Below, piece by piece: positions 57,506 to 64,000 of a DNA stretch of 64,000 nucleotides. Position 1 is the stretch's first letter. The number at the start of each line of letters is the position of its first letter. The notes beneath the pieces were generated by a model. That model was not told the DNA's origin. It did not search any database and saw only the letters and a program-made list of their open reading frames with translations. The stretch covers positions 10,850,001-10,914,000 of the forward strand of contig NZ_RKQF01000001.1 of the NCBI RefSeq assembly GCF_003814875.1, read 5' to 3'. The translations under genes and the position numbers were made by a program. This stretch comes from Streptomyces sp. Ag109_O5-1 (GTDB taxonomy: Bacteria > Actinomycetota > Actinomycetes > Streptomycetales > Streptomycetaceae).

Positions 57506-59815
57506 TCACGGCGCGAGGGAGAAGTAGTTCTCCTCTTCCTGGGTGAAGTGCAGGCGCAGCACAGTGTGCAGCCCGTACAGGCAGGCCCGGAGGTCGTCGA
57601 GTTGTTCCGGGGGCAGGGGCCCGGCCTTGCCGGCGAGTGCGAGGTGGATGGCGATGCGGCGGGCGAGGCGTTCGATCTCGGCGTGGGCGCGGCTCATCGT
57701 GGCGGTGGCCTCCGGGCCGCCGAGGGCCGGGGCGAGTGCCGGATAGAGCTCGTGCTCCTCCGCGTACTCGTGCGGCAGCAGCCGCTCGGTGAGCAGTCGG
57801 TGGACCTCCGCCACCGCCGCGAGGGACTCGGGCCCGGTGCCGGCGGAGAGGCGGTCCGCGGCGGAGCGTACGGCCTCCAGCACGTCCCGCAGGTCATCGT
57901 GCTCGGCCGCGAAACGGTGGATGAGCGCCGTCGTGGAGCGCCGCAGAGCCGGTCGCGCCGCCCGGTCGTCGCCCAGTGCCCGCAGGGCGTTGAGGATCAC
58001 CACGACGTCGATCCCCTCCTGAAGGAGAGCGCCGACGGCCGGCGGGAGCAGACCGACGGCGGCCACGGCCATCGCGGCCAGCGACAGTGCCATCCCGCCG
58101 AGCGCGCTCTGCACGGCGATGCGCCGGGACCGTACGGCGATGGCGACCGCGTCGGCCAGCCGGTCCACCCGGTCGGTGGTCAGCACGATGTCGGCGGCCT
58201 CGGAGGACGCCGTGGCGCCGCGGGCTCCCATGGCCACGCCGATGTCGGCCGCCGCGAGGGCAGGAGCGTCGTTCACGCCGTCCCCCACCATCACGGTGAC
58301 CGCGCGGGCGCGTTCCGCGCGGACCACGGCGACCTTGTCGGCCGGGGTGAGCCCGGCCCGTACCTCGTCGAGGCCGAGTACGGCGCCGACCTCCAGGGCG
58401 GGTTCGGGCCGGTCGCCGGTGAGCATCACTAGCCGTCCGACTCCCGCCGCGCGCAGCCGGCGCAGCGTGCGCGGCGCGTCGGGGCGCATCGTGTCGTGCA
58501 GCAGTACTGCACCGACGGGGCGGCTGTCGACGCTCAGCCAGGCGACGGCCGCGCCGTCGAGCAGGGCCCGGTTGTCCACCCCGCGGACCCAGTCCGGCCT
58601 TTCGGCGGCGGTGTCGAGGCGGCCGACCGTCATCCTCCGGGCGGCGAGCGTGCCGGCCGCGCCCCGGCCGGGTACCTCGGACACGTCCGCCGGGACGGAC
58701 AGCGGCAGCCCGCGCTCACGGGCCGCGTCCACCACCGCACGGGCCAGCACGTGCGGTGAGTACTGGTCGATCGAGGCGGCCAGCCGCAGCACCTGACTGG
58801 ACTGCCAGCCGGGCGCCGCGACCACGTCGAGGACTCGAGGGCGGCCCTCGGTGAGCGTGCCGGTCTTGTCCAGGAGCAGGGTCCGGGCCCGGCCCAGTGC
58901 CTCCAGCGCCCCGCCGTCCCGGACCACAACGCCGAGCCGAGAGGTCCGCGACAGACCGGAGACGACGGCGACCGGAGCCGCCAGCAGCAGCGGGCACGGC
59001 GTGGCGACCACCAGGACCGCCACCGCGCGCACGGCGGAACCGGATACCAGCCAGGCCAGCCCCGCGGCCACCAGGGACAGCGGAAGGAACCAGGCCGCGT
59101 ACCGGTCGGCCAGCCGGACGACGGGCGCGGACTCGGCACCGGCCTGCCGCGCCAGCCGTACGATCCCGGCGTACGTGCTGTCCCGCTCGGTGGCCGTGGC
59201 GCGTATCTCGAATGCGCCCCCGGCGTTCACGACACCGCTGCGCACCGGCTCACCGGCGGGGCGCCGCACGGTCAGCGGCTCGCCGGTGAGCACCGATTCG
59301 TCCAGCACCGCCGGGTCGCCGGCGACCCGGCCGTCGACAGGGACGACCTCGCCGGGGCCGACCACGAGCAGGTCGCCGGGCACGACGTCGGCCGACGGCA
59401 CGGTGTGCACCTCGGCGCCGGTGCGCCGCCGTGCGGTACGGGGCGCGTGTTCCAGCAGAGCGCGCAGGTCCCGGGAGGCGCGCCGCTGCGCCACCGACTC
59501 CAGGGTGCGGCCGGTGGCGAGCATCAGCGCGATCAGCGCCCCGGCCAGGTACTCGCTGACGGCCAGGGTGCCGCCCAGGGCCACCACCGCGATCAGGTCC
59601 ACCCCCGCCTGCCTGCGATGCAGGGCCTCCAGCACCCATGCGACGGCGGGGACGACGGCGGCGACCGTGCCGAGGGCCCAGCAGAGATCGGCGAGGTCCC
59701 GGGCGCCGAGCAGCCACGCGACGGCGCCGGCCGTGAGTGCGGCGGTCGTGGCCGCCAGGAGAGCCGGTTCGGTGCCAGGGAGCCGGAACGATCTGGTCCG
59801 CAGTGCGTGGTTCAT
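57506..59815 (-). CDS. P1B-5-type metal-transporting ATPase fused to a C-terminal hemerythrin domain
   Basis: 769 aa. P-type ATPase features: actuator TGEP (177-180), membrane motif ATPCPLLLA with TPCP at 272-275 in place of CPC, phosphorylated Asp316 in DKTGTLTEG, and GDGVNDAPALA. The late helix has QEGIDVVVI. TPCP together with QExxD are the metal-site marks of P1B-5 ATPases (Nia/CtpD-like, Fe(II)/Ni(II)/Co(II) export). Residues about 625-765 form an HHE domain: HRFAAEHDD, LLPHEYAEEHELYP, RAHAEIERL and LHTVLRLHFTQEEENYF supply diiron ligands. It could sense oxygen, NO or iron and regulate transport. Confidence 0.88.
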   Translation of the reverse strand: MNHALRTRSFRLPGTEPALLAATTAALTAGAVAWLLGARDLADLCWALGTVAAVVPAVAWVLEALHRRQAGVDLIAVVALGGTLAVSEYLAGALIALMLATGRTLESVAQRRASRDLRALLEHAPRTARRRTGAEVHTVPSADVVPGDLLVVGPGEVVPVDGRVAGDPAVLDESVLTGEPLTVRRPAGEPVRSGVVNAGGAFEIRATATERDSTYAGIVRLARQAGAESAPVVRLADRYAAWFLPLSLVAAGLAWLVSGSAVRAVAVLVVATPCPLLLAAPVAVVSGLSRTSRLGVVVRDGGALEALGRARTLLLDKTGTLTEGRPRVLDVVAAPGWQSSQVLRLAASIDQYSPHVLARAVVDAARERGLPLSVPADVSEVPGRGAAGTLAARRMTVGRLDTAAERPDWVRGVDNRALLDGAAVAWLSVDSRPVGAVLLHDTMRPDAPRTLRRLRAAGVGRLVMLTGDRPEPALEVGAVLGLDEVRAGLTPADKVAVVRAERARAVTVMVGDGVNDAPALAAADIGVAMGARGATASSEAADIVLTTDRVDRLADAVAIAVRSRRIAVQSALGGMALSLAAMAVAAVGLLPPAVGALLQEGIDVVVILNALRALGDDRAARPALRRSTTALIHRFAAEHDDLRDVLEAVRSAADRLSAGTGPESLAAVAEVHRLLTERLLPHEYAEEHELYPALAPALGGPEATATMSRAHAEIERLARRIAIHLALAGKAGPLPPEQLDDLRACLYGLHTVLRLHFTQEEENYFSLAP

Positions 59816-60464
59816 CGGCGGTCCTCACTGGGGCGACCAGAAGCCGTCAGCCGTGTGGGGGTGACGGTGACCGGTCGTGCGGTACGGGCGGAGGGAGGTG
59901 CGGTACCGGGGGACGGCGGCGGTTGTCGCCCGTACCCTCGCGCGGACGGATTGCCGAATCCGCAGAACTCCGCGAATGCGGAACCAGCCATGACGTACAC
60001 CTCCGGTGCCGGCGCGACGGGCCGGGGCAGGGGCGCCGCGAGGTTGCCTCCGATCCCAGCCTCCGTGCCGGCACCGCCGACGGGGGAGGGCCGGTCGGTG
60101 CGCTTTTGGGACCGTACGGCCCACTGCGGACCGGAGCGGCCGGACAGACGCCGGCATCCGGACAGTGCGGCGGTGGCCGCCCGGCCGCACGCCGCCGCCT
60201 GTCCCGGCGTCCGGGAGAGGACCCGCTGACAAGGGGAAGGGGAGGGCTGCGCCTACGGCAAGCACTTCCCGGGCCGGCGCGCTCATGTACCGCACCGCGA
60301 CGGCGGGAGGAAACGCGAAGGTGACGCGCGAGGGCGAGCGGTGAACGATGGAGATGAGGTCTGAGGTCGACGTGGTGAGACCGGCCGGCCAGGGCAGCCC
60401 GTGACCGCCTCGGCAGTCGCCGAAGGCCGCGGCGTCCGGGCCGGCGGAACGGGCGGTGACCGGC
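59816..60464. other. Intergenic region with one DevR-like box
   Basis: About 650 bp between the divergent ATPase and PAS-GAF-phosphatase genes. Several frames are open but their products are Arg/Pro/Gly-rich with codon usage unlike the neighbours, so I call no gene. The region probably carries both promoters. The only clear element is GGGACCGTACGGCCC at 60108-60122. Confidence 0.6.
60108..60122. promoter_or_regulatory. DevR/DosR-like box in the ATPase/PAS-GAF intergenic region
   Basis: GGGACCGTACGGCCC; its last 14 bases, GGACC-GTAC-GGCCC, fit the same layout as the sites at 53292 and 55318. It is 293 bp upstream of the ATPase start and 343 bp upstream of the divergent phosphatase start. Confidence 0.5.
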
Positions 60465-62891
60465 ATGCGGGATGTCACTCCACTCGGCGGGAGCCCCGGC
60501 GTACCGCCGGATCCGGCCGACTCGGCCACGGCGGTCGTCGACGACCGGGGCATCGTGACGGGCTGGAGCGCGGGAGCGGAGCACCTGCTGGGCTACCCCT
60601 ATGACGAGGCCGTGGGAAGCCCGGTCACCCGGCTGATCGCCCCGGACGCGGGCGGCGGCAGGAACGGTCTGCCAACTTTGAACGGGCCCGGTACCACGGT
60701 CCTGCTCCGGCACCGGGACGGCCGCCACGTGAAGGTCCTGGTGCGGGCGTATCCGTCCGTCGACCACGAGGGCCGCACCCAGCGCTTCCTCGTGGCGACG
60801 CCATCGGAGCAGCCACCACCGGATCCGGTGACGGCCGACGAGGCGTTCGCACAGTGCCGACTGCCCGTGATGGTCTACGACTCCGCGCTGCGGGCCGTAC
60901 GGGCGACCGCCGGTGCCGTACGGATACTCGGCCTGAGCGAGGAGCGGATACGCGGCCGGCGGGTCACCGACATCCTGCCGCCCCACCTCTGCGAACGGAT
61001 CGAGGACGGCATGGGCCGGGTGCTCGCGACGGGTGAGTCCCAGCAGTTCCACGTCCGGGGCAGGGCCCGGCGGGACGCGCCCGAGAAGGTCTGGTCCGTG
61101 ACCGTGTCCCCGCTCGTCACGCCGACGGGGGAGGTGCGGCACGTGGAGGTCTCGGCGCTCGATGTGACCGAGCAGCACCTGGCCCGGGAGCGGCTGGCGC
61201 TGCTGAACGACATCAGCGCGCAGGTGGGCAGCACCCTGGACGTGATGCGAACGGCCCAGGAGATGGCCGACGTCATCGTGGGCCGGCTCGCCGACTTCGT
61301 CACCGTCGATCTGCTCGACTCCCTGTACCGCGGAGACGAGCCGAAGCCCTCCACGACGAGCTCGGTCCCGCTGCGGCGCGCGGCCCAGCAGTCCGTCCTG
61401 CCCGGCGTGCCCGAGGCGCTGATCGGGCTGGGAGACGTGGACGACTACCCCGAGTTCGCACCCCCCGTCCGCTGCCTGGCCACCGGCAGGTCCTCACTGC
61501 ACGGCACCCAGGACGAGGCGATCAGGAACTGGCGACGGGCGGATCCCGAGCGGGCGGGAGTCGTCCGCAGGTTCGGCATCCACTCGATCATGGTCATTCC
61601 GCTGCGTGCCCGCGGTATCACTCTCGGCGTGGCGGTCCTCGTCCGGCACCAGCGGGAGGATCCCTTCACCCGCGACGATCTGTTCCTGGCCGAGGAGATC
61701 GGCGCGCGGGCCGCCGTGGCCGTGGACAACGCCCGCCGCTACACCCTGGAACGAGCCACCGCACTGGCCCTGCAGCGCAGCCTGCTGCCGAGCCGGCTCT
61801 CGGCCCAGGACGCCGTCGAGGTGGCTCATCGCTACCTTCCGGCCCGTACCCGGGCCGGGCTGGGCGGTGACTGGTTCGACGTGATTCCCCTGTCAGGCGC
61901 CAGGGTGGCGCTGGTGGTGGGCGATGTGGTGGGGCACGGGCTGCGGGCGTCGGCCACCATGGGGCGGCTGCGGACCGCGGTGCGCACGCTTGCCGACGTC
62001 GAGCTTCCCGCCGACGAACTGCTCACCCATCTCGACGACCTGGTCACACACCTGGCGGCCGAGGAGGACAGCACCGCGGACCACGAGCCAGACCTCGAAG
62101 TTTCGACCGACCTCGTCGCCACCTGCCTGTACGTGGTCTACGACCCGATCTCCCGGCGTTGCACGGCCGCCTCCGCGGGTCACCTGCCGCCCGCCGTCGT
62201 CCGGCCGGGCAGCCCGCCGGAGTTCGCCGACGTTCCGCCCGGCCCTCCGCTGGGTGTGGGGGGTCTGCCCTTCGAGACCGCCGAGTGGGAACTGCCCCCG
62301 GGCAGTCTCCTCACGCTGTACACGGACGGCCTCGTCCAGGACGCCGGGCACGATCTGGGCAACGGGCTGGAGGAGCTGCTCCGGTGCCTGGGCCATCCCG
62401 GTTCGGGGCCGCTGGAGACGCTGTGCGACGAACTGGTCCGGACGCTGCTGCCCGCACGGCCCCAGGACGACGTCGCCCTGCTCGTCGCGCGCACCCGGGC
62501 GTTCGACGCCGGCCGGGTCGCCACCTGGGATCTGTCCTCCGACCCGGCGCTGGTGGCCGACGCCCGTGCCCAGGTGCTGGCCAAGCTGGACGCCTGGCAC
62601 CTGCCGGACGTGGCGTTCGCCGCCGAGCTGGTGGTGAGTGAGCTCGTCACGAACGCGATCCGCTACGGGCAACCGCCGATCCGGTTGCGGCTGATCCGCG
62701 GTGCCGCGCTGATCTGCGAGGTGTCCGACGGCAGTGGCACCGCCCCGCACCTGCGCCGGGCCCGCACGTACGACGAGGGGGGCCGCGGCCTGCTGCTCGT
62801 CGCCCAACTCGCGCAGCGCTGGGGCACCCGGCACCACGGCGGAGGCAAGACCATCTGGGCAGAGTTCGAACTCACCGAGCCGGACAGCTGA
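60465..62891 (+). CDS. PAS-PAS-GAF-SpoIIE phosphatase with C-terminal ATPase domain
   Basis: 808 aa from ATG 60465 (GGTGA upstream); GTG 60456 is an alternative. First PAS at about 20-115 (SATAVVDDRGIVTGWSAGAEHLLGYPYDEAVG), second at 125-240 (VMVYDSALRAVRATAGAVRILGLSEERIRG), GAF at 245-430 (LALLNDISAQVGSTLDVMRTAQ; VIPLRARGITLGVAVLVRH). The SpoIIE/PP2C domain at 440-660 has GLGGDWFDVIPLSGARVALVVGDVVGHG and LLTLYTDGLVQD. HATPase_c lies at 680-805 (LVVSELVTNAIRYGQPPIRLRL; GRGLLLVAQLAQRWG). Same architecture as the gene at 55332 but with an added GAF domain; both flank the hemerythrin ATPase. A stress-signal integrator for an anti-sigma cascade. Confidence 0.92.
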   Translation: MRDVTPLGGSPGVPPDPADSATAVVDDRGIVTGWSAGAEHLLGYPYDEAVGSPVTRLIAPDAGGGRNGLPTLNGPGTTVLLRHRDGRHVKVLVRAYPSVDHEGRTQRFLVATPSEQPPPDPVTADEAFAQCRLPVMVYDSALRAVRATAGAVRILGLSEERIRGRRVTDILPPHLCERIEDGMGRVLATGESQQFHVRGRARRDAPEKVWSVTVSPLVTPTGEVRHVEVSALDVTEQHLARERLALLNDISAQVGSTLDVMRTAQEMADVIVGRLADFVTVDLLDSLYRGDEPKPSTTSSVPLRRAAQQSVLPGVPEALIGLGDVDDYPEFAPPVRCLATGRSSLHGTQDEAIRNWRRADPERAGVVRRFGIHSIMVIPLRARGITLGVAVLVRHQREDPFTRDDLFLAEEIGARAAVAVDNARRYTLERATALALQRSLLPSRLSAQDAVEVAHRYLPARTRAGLGGDWFDVIPLSGARVALVVGDVVGHGLRASATMGRLRTAVRTLADVELPADELLTHLDDLVTHLAAEEDSTADHEPDLEVSTDLVATCLYVVYDPISRRCTAASAGHLPPAVVRPGSPPEFADVPPGPPLGVGGLPFETAEWELPPGSLLTLYTDGLVQDAGHDLGNGLEELLRCLGHPGSGPLETLCDELVRTLLPARPQDDVALLVARTRAFDAGRVATWDLSSDPALVADARAQVLAKLDAWHLPDVAFAAELVVSELVTNAIRYGQPPIRLRLIRGAALICEVSDGSGTAPHLRRARTYDEGGRGLLLVAQLAQRWGTRHHGGGKTIWAEFELTEPDS

Positions 62892-62986
62892 CGCCCTGAG
62901 CCGGACAGCGAGTCGCCCTGGAGAGCGCCGTCGGTCAGAATGGATCTCACGAAGAACCTCACCCGTGCACGGAGGGGGAGGGAACC

Positions 62987-64000
62987 ATGAAGGTAGGAGT
63001 ACTGACCGGCGGCGGTGACTGTCCCGGTCTCAACGCCGTGATCCGCAGCGTCGTACGCAAGGGTGTCCAGGAGTACGGCTTCGAGTTCGCCGGCCTGCGG
63101 GACGGCTGGCTCGGCGCGCTCCAGGACCGGGTGGTGCCGCTGGGCGTCCCCGAGGTGCGGGGCATCCTGCCACGCGGCGGAACCATCCTCGGCTCGTCCC
63201 GCACCAACCCGTTCAAGCACGAGGACGGCGTGCGCCGCATCCAGGACACCCTCGCCGCGCACGGCATCGAGGCTCTCGTCGCGATCGGCGGCGAGGACAC
63301 GCTCGGCGCGGCGGCCGAGCTGAGCCGCCGGGGGATCCCGATCGTCGGCGTGCCCAAGACGATCGACAACGACGTACCCGGCACCGACTACACCTTCGGC
63401 TTCGACACGGCCGTGGGCATCGCGACCGAGGCCATCGACCGTCTGCACACCACCGCCGAGTCGCACATGCGCACCCTGGTGGTGGAGGTGATGGGCCGGC
63501 ACTCCGGATGGATCGCCCTGCACGCCGGTGTAGCGGGCGGTGCCAACGTGATCCTCATCCCGGAACGGCCCTTCGACATCGAGCAGGTGTGTGCGTGGGT
63601 GAAGCGCCGCTTCGAGTTCCACTACGCGCCGATCGTCGTCACCGCCGAAGGCGCTGTTCCCAAGGAGGGGCAGATGGTCCTCAAGGACCGGTCGGTGGAC
63701 GAGTACGGCCATGTGCGGCTGTCCGGGATCGGCGACTGGCTGGCACGGGAGATCTCGCAGCGGACCGGCACGGACGCCCGCACGACGGTGCTCGGTCACG
63801 TCCAGCGTGGCGGCACGCCGAGCGCCTTCGACCGGTGGCTGGCCACCCGCTTCGGACTGCACGCCGTCGACGCGGTCAAGGACGGCGCCTTCGGGACCAT
63901 GGTCGCCCTGAGCGGCACCCGGATCGTACGGGTCCCGATCCCCGGCGCCGAGACGAAGAGCCGGATGGTCGACCCGTCGCTGTACGACGAGTTCGGGGTG
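62987..64000 (+). CDS. pfkA: 6-phosphofructokinase (3' end cut by the window)
   Basis: 338 codons visible, nearly complete against about 341 aa in actinobacterial PfkA. ATG 62987 follows GGAGGGGGAGGG. N-terminal VGVLTGGGDCPGLNAVIR (phosphate-donor loop), GGTILGSSRTNPF, catalytic PKTIDNDVPGTDYTFGFDTA with Asp127, and VEVMGRHSGWIALHAG with VTAEGA for fructose 6-phosphate. The donor-specificity loop is GGED (Asp104) and position 124 is Lys; these are the residues of pyrophosphate-dependent enzymes, while classical ATP enzymes have Gly at both. The donor should therefore be treated as open. Last of the dormancy-type genes. Confidence 0.9.
   Translation, partial: MKVGVLTGGGDCPGLNAVIRSVVRKGVQEYGFEFAGLRDGWLGALQDRVVPLGVPEVRGILPRGGTILGSSRTNPFKHEDGVRRIQDTLAAHGIEALVAIGGEDTLGAAAELSRRGIPIVGVPKTIDNDVPGTDYTFGFDTAVGIATEAIDRLHTTAESHMRTLVVEVMGRHSGWIALHAGVAGGANVILIPERPFDIEQVCAWVKRRFEFHYAPIVVTAEGAVPKEGQMVLKDRSVDEYGHVRLSGIGDWLAREISQRTGTDARTTVLGHVQRGGTPSAFDRWLATRFGLHAVDAVKDGAFGTMVALSGTRIVRVPIPGAETKSRMVDPSLYDEFGV

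Noticed and set aside
59990-60229. Possible small gene starting MTYTSGAGATG on the + strand
   Set aside because: Arg/Pro/Ala-rich product, weak ribosome binding site, no recognisable fold and codon usage unlike the neighbours.
1-64000. tRNA, rRNA, IS elements, integrase or attachment sites
   Set aside because: None was recognised: no transposase- or integrase-like translation, and no cloverleaf or rRNA signature was noticed by eye. A tRNAscan or Infernal search would settle small RNAs.

Overview
The window is very GC-rich with strong third-position GC bias, Tat-type signal peptides, many GTG starts and typical actinobacterial families (PpgK, DevR-like sites, P450/ferredoxin pairs, SpoIIE-type phosphatases). 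It reads as chromosomal DNA of a Streptomyces or a close relative. I see no rRNA, tRNA, CRISPR array, insertion sequence or phage gene. All family calls come from reading the translated sequence; no database was searched.

Layout. 0-2 kb: a MarR repressor divergent from a Bcr/CflA drug exporter. 2-7.9 kb: a compact module going from glucose to ribose 5-phosphate (HAD phosphatase and rpiA leftward; polyphosphate glucokinase, gnd, pgl, zwf rightward) around an unusually AT-rich divergent promoter region. 7.9-13.5 kb: a histidine-phosphatase-like protein that lacks both catalytic histidines, a NarL-type two-component pair, a beta-lactamase-like protein that lacks its SxxK motif, and a TetR/isochorismatase pair.

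13.5-27.3 kb is the most interesting block. It is a catabolic island with a glutamine-synthetase-like ligase and a P450 (leftward); ferredoxin, ferredoxin reductase, acetoacetate-decarboxylase-like protein, HpaE-like dehydrogenase, class III extradiol dioxygenase, FAH-family hydrolase and TetR (rightward); then an amine/amino-acid permease, PuuC-like dehydrogenase and PuuD-like hydrolase; and a MarR regulator. Four copies of one operator (core GTTTGAAGCCAAACG) lie at the four promoters, so the block looks like one MarR-controlled regulon. The gene content suggests gamma-glutamylation of an aromatic amine followed by meta ring cleavage.

27.3-32.5 kb: exported polysaccharide-degrading enzymes (PL7-like lyase, GH95, GH97) with a palindromic operator. 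32.4-39.9 kb: a 2-hydroxyacid dehydrogenase remnant, a squalene/phytoene-synthase-family enzyme, an epoxide hydrolase, an MFS exporter with its divergent LysR, a DUF1275 protein and an APC permease. 40.1-43.7 kb: an orphan cytochrome b (qcrB-like) convergent with ctaD-ctaF. 43.9-49.1 kb: small stress and resistance-type genes, including a TetR with a near-perfect 13-bp-arm operator. 49.3-52.9 kb: a secreted GH30-CBM6 enzyme and a secreted alpha/beta hydrolase.

53-64 kb looks like a dormancy/hypoxia region: DoxX-like protein, universal stress protein plus a USP remnant, two PAS/SpoIIE phosphatases, a P1B-5-type metal ATPase fused to hemerythrin, and phosphofructokinase (cut by the window end). 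DevR-like boxes (GGGNC-N4-GGCCC) recur between these genes.
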